From: Streptomyces sabulosicollis
Lineage (GTDB): Bacteria; Actinomycetota; Actinomycetes; Streptomycetales; Streptomycetaceae
Reading direction: 5' to 3'
Assembly: GCF_016103465.1 (NCBI RefSeq)
Contig: NZ_JAEEAP010000004.1
Location: 1 to 64,000 of the forward strand
Length of the DNA: 64,000 nucleotides
The notes beneath the pieces are model-generated. The model was not told the origin of the DNA. It ran no database searches and worked only from the letters and a program-made list of their open reading frames with translations. This document shows positions 26,459-34,768 of the stretch, piece by piece. The number at the start of each line of letters is the position of its first letter. The stretch's first letter is position 1. The position numbers were made by a program, and so were the translations under genes.

Positions 26459-27340
26459 TCAGGTGAGCCGTGCCCGGGGAAACGGCGTGTGCCGCGGCTC
26501 CCAGCCCAGCAGCGCGGAGACGCGTGCCGCCGCCTTGGCGGTGGTGCGGCCCGCCTGGTCCAGGCGGTCACCGAGCCGGGACTTGGGCGCCGAGATGTTG
26601 ATCGCCGCCACGACCCGTCCCCGGAAGTCGCGCACGGGTGCCGAGACCCCGACCAGTCCTGCCTCGAACTCCTCGCTCACCCTCGCGTAGCCCTGACGCG
26701 ACGCCTCCTGGATCAGCGCCCACAGCTCGGGAATCGGCGGGGTCGAGGTGGCGCCGAAGCGCACGTACAGCTCGTCGGGGGTGGCATCGGCCAGCAGCAC
26801 CCGCCCGGCCGAGGTCTGCCACGCGGGCACTCCGCGCCCCTCCCAGCCATGGACGCGGAAGGAGTGTCCGGAGACCGACAGCAGGGTGAGCACCTCGCGG
26901 TCGCTCAGCACACACAGATGGCTGGTCTCCTCCACGTCCGCCGACAGCGCGTGCATCACCGGCTCGGCCATGCGCACCAGCCGGTTCTGCGAGGTCCTGG
27001 CCACGAGCGAGAAGAGCCGCCAGCCCAGCCGGTACTCCAGGGTGTCGGGGTCCCGTTCCACGATCCCCGCGGCGGCCAGGGCCTTGAGGGCCCGCGAGAC
27101 CTGGGTCTTCTCCCGGCCCACCAACTGCGCCAGGCGTACGACGCCGAGCCCGCCGGCGTTCTGGGCCTCGTCGGAGGCGAGCGCTTCCAGCAGGTCGATG
27201 TCACGGCGCAGCCCATGGCCGCGCGGGGCGGCGGTGTCTCCGGGGCCGGAGAAGGCGGCACCGGGGCCCGCGCCATGCGGATCGGCGGGGTCCTCGGGGC
27301 CGCCGGTGCCGCGAGGGGGGAGGTTCGTCACGCGCGCCAT
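26459..27340 (-). CDS. IclR-family transcriptional regulator
   Basis: A 293-residue IclR-type regulator. A disordered Pro/Gly-rich N-terminus (1-40) precedes a winged helix-turn-helix (about 43-105, LLEALASDE, LAQLVGREKTQVSRALKAL) and a GAF-like effector domain with WQTSAGRVLLAD and GVSAPVRDFRGRVVAAINIS. It lies between the minus-strand ALDH-MFS genes and the divergent Fae operon and is the obvious candidate regulator of both. The ALDH gene starts 174 bp downstream. Promoter and dyads of the divergent operon lie 84-156 bp from its start. Confidence 0.9.
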   Translation of the reverse strand: MARVTNLPPRGTGGPEDPADPHGAGPGAAFSGPGDTAAPRGHGLRRDIDLLEALASDEAQNAGGLGVVRLAQLVGREKTQVSRALKALAAAGIVERDPDTLEYRLGWRLFSLVARTSQNRLVRMAEPVMHALSADVEETSHLCVLSDREVLTLLSVSGHSFRVHGWEGRGVPAWQTSAGRVLLADATPDELYVRFGATSTPPIPELWALIQEASRQGYARVSEEFEAGLVGVSAPVRDFRGRVVAAINISAPKSRLGDRLDQAGRTTAKAAARVSALLGWEPRHTPFPRARLT

Positions 27341-27423
27341 CCTAAAGGCGGGCCCCAGGGAACCCCCAGGTCAGCCGCCGGGTTGTCGGGAGAGCAACCG
27401 GCATTTCGATTCCAGTGGGTGCC

Positions 27424-27452
27424 TTGCGAGGGGGTGGCGGCGGTTCTAGATT
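27424..27452 (+). promoter_or_regulatory. promoter of the Fae operon
   Basis: TTGCGA (27424-27429), a 17-bp spacer and TAGATT (27447-27452) match the Streptomyces housekeeping consensus. The -10 box sits at the centre of an inverted repeat, GCGGCG (27437-27442) and CGCCGC (27453-27458), which a repressor could occupy. Confidence 0.6.
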
Positions 27453-27467
27453 CGCCGCATCGGACCT

Positions 27468-27496
27468 GATGAACTGCGGTGAATGCGAGGTTCATC
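27468..27496. promoter_or_regulatory. inverted repeat just downstream of the Fae promoter
   Basis: GATGAAC (27468-27474) and GTTCATC (27490-27496) are perfectly complementary with a 15-bp spacer, about 10-40 bp past the expected transcription start. It could be an IclR operator or a hairpin in the leader. Confidence 0.45.
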
Positions 27497-27541
27497 CCCT
27501 CGGTCCGCCGATTCCCCGCTCCCGGAGATCCAGGAGATCCC

Positions 27542-28081
27542 ATGCCATCGCCTTTTGCCCCGACCGCCCTCATCGGCGAGTCCTTCGTCGGGGAGGGTGC
27601 CAACGCCGCGCACACGAACGTCGTGATCGGACGCAAGGGCGGCCCCGTCGAGACGGCCTGGGCCACGGCGCTGGCCACACCCAGTGCCGGACACGTCCCG
27701 TTCCTGACGATCGTGCGGCCCTCGGTTCCGGTGAAGCCGCTGACGCTGTTCGTGACGAAGGCCGCCGCGGAGGGCGAGCTGCACCAGCGCGCCACGTGGG
27801 GCTCCGCCCAGGCCGGTCTGGCGCAGGGCGTCACGGACGCGGTCCGGGACGGTCTGCTGCCCGCCGAGGAGGCCGATGACCTGCTGATCATCGCCGCGAT
27901 CTGGGTGAACCCCGCGGTCGACGACCTGGACGTGTCCTTCCGCAACCAGCGCTCGGCCGCGTACGAAGCGGTGCGCGCCGCGGTGAACGCCACCCCGACC
28001 GTGGCCGATGTCCTCGCGGCCGCCGAGGAAGGCCCGGCCAACCCGTTCTACGCCCCCGCCTCCGGGGCGCTCGCCCGATGA
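27542..28081 (+). CDS. formaldehyde-activating enzyme (Fae) homologue
   Basis: A 179-residue protein of the Fae family. Family blocks are clear: GESFVGEGANAAHTNVVIG at the N-terminus with the catalytic-type histidine H24, KGGPVETAWATALATPSAGH, and VRPSVPVKPLTLFV. True Fae condenses formaldehyde with tetrahydromethanopterin, a cofactor not expected in Streptomyces, so this member may act on another aldehyde or bind a substrate. ATG 27542 follows an AGGAG element; the frame extends to 27479 without similarity. It is the first gene of a five-gene operon and overlaps the next gene (ATGA). C-terminal homology weakens after residue 150. Confidence 0.8.
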   Translation: MPSPFAPTALIGESFVGEGANAAHTNVVIGRKGGPVETAWATALATPSAGHVPFLTIVRPSVPVKPLTLFVTKAAAEGELHQRATWGSAQAGLAQGVTDAVRDGLLPAEEADDLLIIAAIWVNPAVDDLDVSFRNQRSAAYEAVRAAVNATPTVADVLAAAEEGPANPFYAPASGALAR

Positions 28082-29190
28082 AGATCACGGACATCACCCT
28101 GGACCGGCTGCGGCTGGAGCTGGACCCACCGTTCCGGGCCGCCTGGGACCCCGAGCCACGGCGCCACTTCGACGCGACGATCGTCCGTGTCCACACCGAC
28201 GAGGGGATCACCGGTATCGGCTCCGGTGATCTCATGGACGGCTTCGACACCTACAAGCATCTGTTCGTCGGCGAGGACCCACTGGACATCACCCGGCATG
28301 TCAAGGCCATCGAGACCGCGAACTTCCACGGCGCCCACTACTGGCCGCTGGAGGCGGCGCTGTGGGACATCATCGGCAAGGTCCACGGCCGCCCGGTGGC
28401 GGAGCTGTTCGGCAACGCGGCCAAGAAGCTGCCCGCCTACGCCTCCTGCGGTGAGCTCAAATCGCCCGAGGAGCGCGTGGCCACCGCGCTGAAGGTCCGT
28501 GAGGCGGGCTTCCGCGCCATGAAGATCCGCATCGACCGCAACCGGGTGGACGAGGGGATCGCCGCCGTCCGCGCGGTGCGCGAGGAGCTGGGCGCGGACT
28601 TCGAGATCATGGTGGATCTCAACCAGTCGTGGCGCATGGCGGGCGACACGGCGGGCGCCACCGATCTCGCCCGCACCCGCAAGATCATCGCCCGGCTGGC
28701 CGAACTCGACGTGTTCTGGGTCGAGGAGCCGCTGCCCTACTGCGACGTGGCGGGCTTCAAGCTCCTGCGGGCGGAGAACCCCGGAGTGCGGATCGCCGCG
28801 GGCGAGATGCACCACTCCCCCACCGAACTGCTGCGCTACCTCGACGAGGACGCCCTCGACATCTACCAGATGGACGTGGTGCTCGCGATCGGCATGCACC
28901 GCGCGCGCACCCTGGCGGAAGTGGCGCAGCTCAAGCACCGCCACTTCACCCCGCACAGCTGGACCAACGGCATCGGTGTGCTCGCCAATCTGCACGTGGC
29001 GGCGGGAGTCGGCGGCGGCCCGTTCTTCGAGTTCCCCTACGACCCGCCCGGGTGGACCCCGGAGCGCCGGGACTTCATGCTCGCCGACCCGGTGCGGGTG
29101 GGCGGCGACGGCGACCTCGAGGTGCCCGCGCGGCCGGGCCTCGGCATCGAGCTCGACGAAGACGCGATCGACCGGTGGAGGATCACATGA
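28078..29190 (+). CDS. mandelate racemase/muconate lactonizing enzyme family dehydratase
   Basis: A 370-residue enolase-superfamily enzyme of the mandelate racemase subgroup. Expected catalytic and metal residues are present: KIR (K149, R151), D180 in DLNQSW, VEEPLP, AGEMHH, and H293 in TPHSW. Such enzymes usually dehydrate a sugar acid to a 2-keto-3-deoxy acid or racemise an alpha-hydroxyacid. The start ATG overlaps the Fae stop and the gene ends overlapping the next ATG, so the three are translationally coupled. The substrate could be an aldonate or hydroxyacid; the sequence alone does not tell. Confidence 0.87.
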   Translation: MKITDITLDRLRLELDPPFRAAWDPEPRRHFDATIVRVHTDEGITGIGSGDLMDGFDTYKHLFVGEDPLDITRHVKAIETANFHGAHYWPLEAALWDIIGKVHGRPVAELFGNAAKKLPAYASCGELKSPEERVATALKVREAGFRAMKIRIDRNRVDEGIAAVRAVREELGADFEIMVDLNQSWRMAGDTAGATDLARTRKIIARLAELDVFWVEEPLPYCDVAGFKLLRAENPGVRIAAGEMHHSPTELLRYLDEDALDIYQMDVVLAIGMHRARTLAEVAQLKHRHFTPHSWTNGIGVLANLHVAAGVGGGPFFEFPYDPPGWTPERRDFMLADPVRVGGDGDLEVPARPGLGIELDEDAIDRWRIT

Positions 29191-30707
29191 CGCACGGCAT
29201 CGACGCCCTGCTCTCCCGCAACCACGGCCAGTGGCTGGCCGCGGCCGAGCAACTGACCTTCGAGACCCGGCCGTTCATCGACGGCCGCTTCACCGAGGCG
29301 CTCTCCGGTGACACCATCACCAGCCTCTCGCCGCGCGACGGCGCGGTGCTCGCCAAGGTGCGGGCGGGCGGCGCCGAGGACGTGGACCGTGCCGTACGCA
29401 GTGCGCGCGGCGCCTTCGAGGACGGACGCTGGCGTGACCTCCCGCCCAGGGAGCGCAAGCGCGTCCTGCTGCGCTGGGCCGACCTGATCCGGGCGAACGC
29501 CGAGGAGCTGGCCCTCCTCGACACCCTGGAGATGGGCAAGCCCATCACCGAGTCCGTGCGGATCGACGTGGACAAGGCCGCCGAGACCATCGCCTGGTAC
29601 GCCGAGGCCATCGACAAGACCTACGACGAGGTGGCGCCGACCCCCAGGGACGCGCTCGCCCTGATCACCCGGGAGCCCCTGGGCGTCATCGGCGCGGTCA
29701 TCCCGTGGAACTACGCGCTGCTGATCGCCAGTTGGAAGCTGGGCCCGGCCCTGGCCACCGGCAACAGCGTGGTGCTCAAGCCCGCCGAGCAGACGTCCCT
29801 GGCCGCCCTGCGCCTGGCCGCCCTCGCCACCGAGGCGGGTCTGCCGGACGGGGTGTTCAACGTCGTTCCCGGGCGCGGCGAGGTCGCCGGACAGGCGCTG
29901 GGCCGCCACCCCGAGGTGGACAAGATCGCCTTCACGGGCTCGGTGGAGGTGGCCCGGCTCTTCCAGGTGTACGCGGGCGAGTCCAACGGCAAGCAGGTGG
30001 CGGTCGAGGCGGGTGGCAAGTCGCCCCAGCTCGTGCTGGAGGACGCCGACATCGAGGCCGCCGCGTCGGCCGTGGCCTGGGGCATCTTCTACAACGCCGG
30101 GCAGACCTGCAACGCCGGTTCCCGCGTCGTGGTCCACGCCTCCGTCAAGGACCGGCTCCTGGACGCCGTGCGCCGGATCACCGCGGACACCTTCCGGGTG
30201 GGCGACCCGCTCGACCCGGCCACCGTCATGGGCCCCCTGGTCGACGAGAACCAGCTGGCCACGGTCCTCGGCCACATCGAGCGTGGCGTGAAGGACGGGG
30301 CGACCGTGCTGTTCGGCGGTGGCCGCACCCTCACCGAGTCGGGTGGCAGCTATCTCGAACCGACCGTCCTGGACGGGGTGGTGAACACTTCCGCCGTCGC
30401 CCAGCGGGAGATCTTCGGACCGGTCCTGGCCGTCGTGTCCTACGACGGCGACGCCGACGAGGGGATCCGGCTGGCCAACGAGAGCGACTACGGGCTCGTC
30501 GCCTCCGTCTGGACCCGTGACGTGGCCGTCGCCCACCGCGCCGCCCAGCGGCTGCGGGCCGGGACGGTCTGGATCAACACCTTCGACGCCAGCGATGTCA
30601 TCACCCCGTTCGGCGGCTTCAAGTCCACCGGCGCGGGCCGTGACAAGTCCCTGCACGCACTGGAGGCGTACACCGCGCTCAAGACCACCTGGGTCAACCT
30701 GGCCTGA
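29187..30707 (+). CDS. aldehyde dehydrogenase (betaine/gamma-aminobutyraldehyde-type)
   Basis: A 506-residue NAD(P)-dependent aldehyde dehydrogenase. Visible elements are FTGSVEVARL (cofactor loop), VAVEAGGKSP (general base), GQTCNAGSR with C308, and EIFGPVLAV near the C-terminus. It resembles the PuuC/betaine-aldehyde group more than the minus-strand paralogue does, so the two probably handle different aldehydes of one pathway. Its start overlaps the upstream stop by four bases. A hydrophilic extension of about 20 residues precedes the normal family start. Confidence 0.9.
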   Translation: MTHGIDALLSRNHGQWLAAAEQLTFETRPFIDGRFTEALSGDTITSLSPRDGAVLAKVRAGGAEDVDRAVRSARGAFEDGRWRDLPPRERKRVLLRWADLIRANAEELALLDTLEMGKPITESVRIDVDKAAETIAWYAEAIDKTYDEVAPTPRDALALITREPLGVIGAVIPWNYALLIASWKLGPALATGNSVVLKPAEQTSLAALRLAALATEAGLPDGVFNVVPGRGEVAGQALGRHPEVDKIAFTGSVEVARLFQVYAGESNGKQVAVEAGGKSPQLVLEDADIEAAASAVAWGIFYNAGQTCNAGSRVVVHASVKDRLLDAVRRITADTFRVGDPLDPATVMGPLVDENQLATVLGHIERGVKDGATVLFGGGRTLTESGGSYLEPTVLDGVVNTSAVAQREIFGPVLAVVSYDGDADEGIRLANESDYGLVASVWTRDVAVAHRAAQRLRAGTVWINTFDASDVITPFGGFKSTGAGRDKSLHALEAYTALKTTWVNLA

Positions 30708-30783
30708 ACCGGACACGGTTCACCGTCGCCTCCACCACGCCCCTCTCTCCCTTTCTTCTCTTCTCACCACAGCGAGGACAACG

Positions 30784-31719
30784 ATGCGGATCGGTTTCAT
30801 CGGCCTGGGCAACATGGGCCGCCACATGGCCCGCCACCTGATCCAGGCGGGACACCAGGTCACCGTGCACGACATCCGGCCCGAGGCCGCCGCCGAGCAT
30901 CTCGCGCTCGGCGCCGCATGGGCCCAGACGCCCGCCGGGTGCGCGGACGGCGTGGAACTGCTGATCACCAGCCTGCCGACCCCGCGCGTCGTCGAGGACG
31001 TACTGCTGCGGGGTGGCGCCGCCGCGGCCCTGGCGCCGGGCGCCCTGTGGGTCGACATGTCGACCTCGACCCCGGCGGCCGCCGAACGGGTCGCCACCGA
31101 GGTGCTGGACGCCCAGAAGGTGCGCCGACTCGACGCGCCCGTCTGCGGGATGTCGCACGGCGCCGAGGCCGGCACCCTGCAGATCTTCGTCGGCGGCGCC
31201 GAGGACGACTTCCGGGCCGCGCTGCCCGCGCTGGAGGCGATGGGCGACCCGCAGCGCATCCTGCACGTCGGCCCGCTCGGCGCCGGTTACACGGTCAAGC
31301 TGCTGCTCAACTTGCTGTGGTTCAGCAAGCTCGTGGCCACGTCGGAGGTGTTCGCGATGGGCGCCAGGGCCGGCGTCGACCTCGGTCTGCTGCGTGATTC
31401 CCTGCTCAAGAGCTCCGCCGCGTCCTACTTCCTGGAGCACGACTTCATCCGCGTCCTCACCGACGGCGACTACGACGACTCCTTCGCCATGGTCCTCGCC
31501 TGCAAGGACCTCGGCCTCGCCATCGACCTCGGCCGCGACCTGGGCGTGCCCACCGAGCTGTCGGCGGTGGTCGAGCAGATCTTCCGCCGCTCCAGGACCG
31601 AGCACGGCGATCTCGCGGGAGAGATGAGCCCCGTCCGCCTCTACGAGGCCCTCGCCGGGCGGGAGTTCCGGCTGGCCGCCCCGGCCACCGCGCCGGCCGG
31701 CGCGACCGTCGCGGTCTGA
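30784..31719 (+). CDS. 3-hydroxyisobutyrate dehydrogenase-family oxidoreductase
   Basis: A 311-residue beta-hydroxyacid dehydrogenase. It has the N-terminal Rossmann motif GFIGLGNMGRHMARHL, the substrate-binding DAPVCGMSHGAEAGTLQIFVGG (the usual DAPVSGG is altered to DAPVCGM), and the catalytic lysine region GYTVKLLLNLLWF. Members reduce or oxidise 3-hydroxyisobutyrate, tartronate semialdehyde or similar compounds. It lies 76 bp after the aldehyde dehydrogenase and precedes the iron-type alcohol dehydrogenase. Because of the DAPVCGM change, its substrate may differ from the standard ones. Confidence 0.86.
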   Translation: MRIGFIGLGNMGRHMARHLIQAGHQVTVHDIRPEAAAEHLALGAAWAQTPAGCADGVELLITSLPTPRVVEDVLLRGGAAAALAPGALWVDMSTSTPAAAERVATEVLDAQKVRRLDAPVCGMSHGAEAGTLQIFVGGAEDDFRAALPALEAMGDPQRILHVGPLGAGYTVKLLLNLLWFSKLVATSEVFAMGARAGVDLGLLRDSLLKSSAASYFLEHDFIRVLTDGDYDDSFAMVLACKDLGLAIDLGRDLGVPTELSAVVEQIFRRSRTEHGDLAGEMSPVRLYEALAGREFRLAAPATAPAGATVAV

Positions 31720-31766
31720 GAACGAGCGAACGCCACCCCGCCCCACGACGCCAGGAGCCGCACCCC

Positions 31767-32936
31767 ATGACCTCCTCCGGGCCCGGCGGTCCCACACCGC
31801 TGAGCATCGACCCCACCTGCCGCATCGAGTTCGGTCCCGGCCGTATCGGCCGGCTCCCCGCACTGATCGCGGCGACCGGACACGATCGCGCCTTCGTCGT
31901 CACCGACCACGGCCTGCGCGCCGCGGGTGTTCTCGAGCCGGTCCTCAAGGCTCTTGAGGCCGCCGGGCTGGAGCACGCCGTCTACGACGAAGTGGCGCCC
32001 AACCCCTCCACCTCCAACGTCGACGCGGGTGCCGCACGGGCCCGTGCGTTCGGCACCGCCACGGTCGTCGCCCTCGGCGGTGGCTCCGTGCTCGACGCGG
32101 CGAAGGGCATCGCCCTGCTGGTCGGCAACCCGAGCGCCACGGCCGCCGACGCCGACGACCTCTGGGAGGCGGGCGACGGGCTGCCGCTCGTGGCGATCCC
32201 CACCACCTCCGGCACCGGCGCCGAAACCAACGGCTTCGGGGTCATCGAGGACACCGCCGCCTGCCGCAAGGTGTACATCGGCCACCCGTCGGTGAAGCCC
32301 CGCATCGCGCTGCTCGACCCGGAGCTCACCCTGGGCCTGCCCGCTCCGGCCACCGCCGCCACCGGTATCGACGCCCTTGTGCACGGCATCGAGTCGCTCG
32401 CCTCGCGCGGCGCGAACCCGATCTCCACCGCCTATGCCACCCAGGCCGTGGCCATGGTCAGCCGCGCCCTGCCCGCCGCGTACCGGAACGGCTCGGACCT
32501 CGACGCCCGTGCCGAACTGATGCTGGGAGCCCATCTCGCGGGCCAGGCGCTCACCCTCTCCGGGCTCGGGCTCGTCCACGGCATCGGCCACGCGCTGACC
32601 GCACACACCGGCACCCCCCACGGCGTCGCCCTCGCCGCCGTCCTCGAGGAGGTGATGGAGTTCAACGCCCCCGCCGCGCAGGGCGCCTACGAACAGGTGG
32701 CACGTGCCATGCGTCTCGCACCGCCCGCCGACGGGGACTGGGCGCGGGCGGCCATCGAAGGGGTGCGCGAGATCGCGGGCGCCGTCGAGGTGAAGCGGCC
32801 CCTGAGGACGCTCGGCGCCGACCGCGCCATGCTGCCCTCCATCGCCGCCGGGGCGGTGGCGGACGCGGTGACGAAGAACAATCCGCTGCCGCCCGACCCG
32901 ACCCACGTCCTGAACATCCTGACCGCCACGTACTGA
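31767..32936 (+). CDS. iron-containing alcohol dehydrogenase
   Basis: A 389-residue group III alcohol dehydrogenase. GGGSVLDAAKG and TTSGTGAETNGF bind NAD(P). The metal-binding region includes GIDALVHGIES and the later LVHGIGHALTAHTGTPHG histidines. Relatives oxidise or reduce lactaldehyde, methanol, 4-hydroxybutyrate or maleylacetate; several release or consume short aldehydes, which fits the Fae homologue in the same operon. It is the last gene, 47 bp after its neighbour, and is followed by a very strong hairpin. Confidence 0.88.
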   Translation: MTSSGPGGPTPLSIDPTCRIEFGPGRIGRLPALIAATGHDRAFVVTDHGLRAAGVLEPVLKALEAAGLEHAVYDEVAPNPSTSNVDAGAARARAFGTATVVALGGGSVLDAAKGIALLVGNPSATAADADDLWEAGDGLPLVAIPTTSGTGAETNGFGVIEDTAACRKVYIGHPSVKPRIALLDPELTLGLPAPATAATGIDALVHGIESLASRGANPISTAYATQAVAMVSRALPAAYRNGSDLDARAELMLGAHLAGQALTLSGLGLVHGIGHALTAHTGTPHGVALAAVLEEVMEFNAPAAQGAYEQVARAMRLAPPADGDWARAAIEGVREIAGAVEVKRPLRTLGADRAMLPSIAAGAVADAVTKNNPLPPDPTHVLNILTATY

Positions 32937-32967
32937 TCAGCACGTGAGCGCTCCGCCGCTCCGGCGT

Positions 32968-33009
32968 CGCGGGTGTTCCGGGCGGGGGGACCCGCCCGGA
33001 ACACCCGCG
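32968..33009 (+). terminator. 19-bp perfect hairpin ending the Fae operon
   Basis: Arms 32968-32986 and 32991-33009 are fully complementary, with a GGGA loop, 31 bp after the alcohol dehydrogenase stop. It is one of the strongest hairpins in the window. Confidence 0.88.
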
Positions 33010-33019
33010 CCCTTGGCCG

Positions 33020-33165
33020 GGCTCGCCGGTGGAGAGCCGCCATCTGTCCCCACCCGGCTGGTGATCCGGCGTGCCCGCGCCCAGTTCCAGCAGCCGCGCC
33101 TCGGCCTCGTCCAGGTCCTCGGCCCGCGAAGCCGAGGTGGAACTACTGCTGGGGGACCGTCTGGC
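33020..33165 (-). pseudogene. glyoxalase/VOC-domain C-terminal remnant
   Basis: On the minus strand AEDLDEAEARLLELGA, followed by HQPGGDRWR, is the typical C-terminal half of actinobacterial VOC proteins. FHLGFA, expected just before, is in another frame, and the following DPAGHPFCL-type end is lost. It is a short decayed fragment between the operon terminator and a regulator gene. Confidence 0.55.
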
Positions 33166-33252
33166 CGGGCCGGTGAGGGGCCCGGCAGCCGCCGGCCCGC
33201 TGAGGACATGGCACCTCCGGGCCGACGCACCCTGGTCGAAGGGCACCGGAGT

Positions 33253-33711
33253 CTAGTGGTGCCAGGCGTGCCCGCCCGTGTTGTGGATGAAGCGCTGCAG
33301 CACCTTGAGGGTCGTCAGGTACTCCTCGTCGGAGATGCCCGCGTGCCGCTCCGCCCCCAGTTCGTCCTGGAGGGCCGCGGCCTTGTCGTAGAAGGCCCGG
33401 CCCTCCGCCGTGATACCCAGGCGTCCCTCCGCGTCCTCGGTGATCCAGCCCAGGGCGATGGTCCGGTCGATCTCCGCCTCCATGACCTCCGGTCCGGCGT
33501 CGAGATAGCCGCGGAGGAGGCCGGACACCTCACCCCGGGTCTTCACGGTGTCGGCGCGCGCGACCTGCGCGATGACCCACCACTGTGGCTGGGTGGTGCC
33601 GATCCCGGCGAGAGCGGCCTGGACGCGGCTGACCACGGCCTTGTAGGCCGCCCAGCTCCAGTACCCGATGGGCTGTCTCAGCAGTTCGGCGTCGCTGTGG
33701 GAGTACTCCAT
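33253..33711 (-). CDS. MarR-like winged-helix regulator
   Basis: A 152-residue protein with an N-terminal helical dimerisation segment (GYWSWAAYKAVVSRVQAAL), a helix-turn-helix region around ARADTVKTRGEVSGLLRGYLDAG, and a wing-like LGWITEDAEGRLGITAEG, as in MarR-type regulators. ATG 33711 is preceded by a GGAGGGAC sequence. It lies 102 bp downstream of the methyltransferase gene on the same strand and could regulate the large adjacent operon or be read through from it. The ligand is unknown. Confidence 0.75.
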   Translation of the reverse strand: MEYSHSDAELLRQPIGYWSWAAYKAVVSRVQAALAGIGTTQPQWWVIAQVARADTVKTRGEVSGLLRGYLDAGPEVMEAEIDRTIALGWITEDAEGRLGITAEGRAFYDKAAALQDELGAERHAGISDEEYLTTLKVLQRFIHNTGGHAWHH

Positions 33712-33813
33712 GGCCGGTCCCTCCGTCGTTTCGTGAACTCGGTTGACGAGGGGATCGACCGTAGAAGTTCAAGCTGAGTTGAAGTCAAGGCGGTCGGCCG
33801 GCGGTGGCTCCGG

Positions 33814-34677
33814 TCAGCGGTCGGCCGTCAGCAGGCGGACGCGGCCCGTGCCGGGGAGGGCCGGGTCGAAGGCCGGGGGCACGGGGCGGTCGTGGCGCTC
33901 CGCCAGGTCGGTGAGGAGTTCCTCCGCGGCGCTCCAGCCGTGGTCCGCGAGCCAGTCGGCGGGCGGCCGCGTCATCTCGTTCCTCCACAGGGAGGACAGC
34001 ATGCCCATGATGCCCTCCGGTGAGGCCGACGCCGCCTCCTGGGCCTGGTCGGTGTTCACCATCGACCGGGTGACGTGTTCCACCCCGAGGTGGCTGCCCG
34101 GCGCGGACAGCGCGGTGATCCGGTCGAGCAGCTGGTCCGCGTCGCGCTCGGTCAGGTAGACGAGTATCCCCTCGACCAGCCAGGCCGTCGGCACGTCCTC
34201 GCGGAAGCCCTGCTTCGCCAGCAGGGAGGGCCAGTCGTCCCGCAGGTCGGCCGCGATCACCTCGCGCTCGCAGCGCGGCTCTTCACCCCGGAGGACCTGC
34301 TCCTTGAAGCCGAGCACATCGGGCTGGTCCAGTTCGAAGAGGCGTGTCCCGTCCGGCCAGTGCAACCGGAAGGCGCGGGTGTCCAGGCCCGCCGCGAGCA
34401 GGACCGCCTGACGGCAGCCCGCCGCGGACGCCTGGACGAAGTAGTCGTCGAAGTACCGGGTGCGCAGGGCGAAGTAGTCGCCCATGGCCTCGGTGAACAG
34501 CCTTCCCTGCCCCTCGGTCCAGACCGCCTGCTGCTCGGCGCCCGCGGCCTCGACGAAACGTGTGGCCAGGGTGTCCTCGAACAGTCGGCCCGGTCGCCGG
34601 CTCTCGTTCGCGCGGGTGATGCCCACGAACAGCGCGGTGCTGCTGACCCCCGCCAGGCGCTCGTGTCCGTCGGTCAC
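33814..34677 (-). CDS. SAM-dependent methyltransferase, leucine-carboxyl-methyltransferase-like family
   Basis: A 287-residue class I methyltransferase of the LCM/TIGR00027 type abundant in actinobacteria. The N-terminal RTRYFDDYF, the SAM-binding VLLAAGLDTRAFRL, FELDQPDVL and WLVEGILVYL are hallmark segments. GTG 34677 has GGAGG five bases upstream; the frame extends further to 34812 but without similarity. It is likely the last biosynthetic gene of the large minus-strand operon, 91 bp after the amidohydrolase. O- or carboxyl-methylation of the cluster product is a reasonable guess, not shown by the sequence. Confidence 0.83.
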   Translation of the reverse strand: MTDGHERLAGVSSTALFVGITRANESRRPGRLFEDTLATRFVEAAGAEQQAVWTEGQGRLFTEAMGDYFALRTRYFDDYFVQASAAGCRQAVLLAAGLDTRAFRLHWPDGTRLFELDQPDVLGFKEQVLRGEEPRCEREVIAADLRDDWPSLLAKQGFREDVPTAWLVEGILVYLTERDADQLLDRITALSAPGSHLGVEHVTRSMVNTDQAQEAASASPEGIMGMLSSLWRNEMTRPPADWLADHGWSAAEELLTDLAERHDRPVPPAFDPALPGTGRVRLLTADR

Positions 34678-34768
34678 GTGGTCCTCCGCTTCGGGTGGTG
34701 GTGTGTCCTGTCTTCTCTCCCGCTCATCAGCGGGTCGTGTCCGCGCACGAGCCTGCCGTTCCGGCTCA

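Noticed and set aside
24557-27469. 970-codon plus-strand frame
   Set aside because: Covers the antisense of ALDH and IclR genes that carry all family motifs; no motif of its own.
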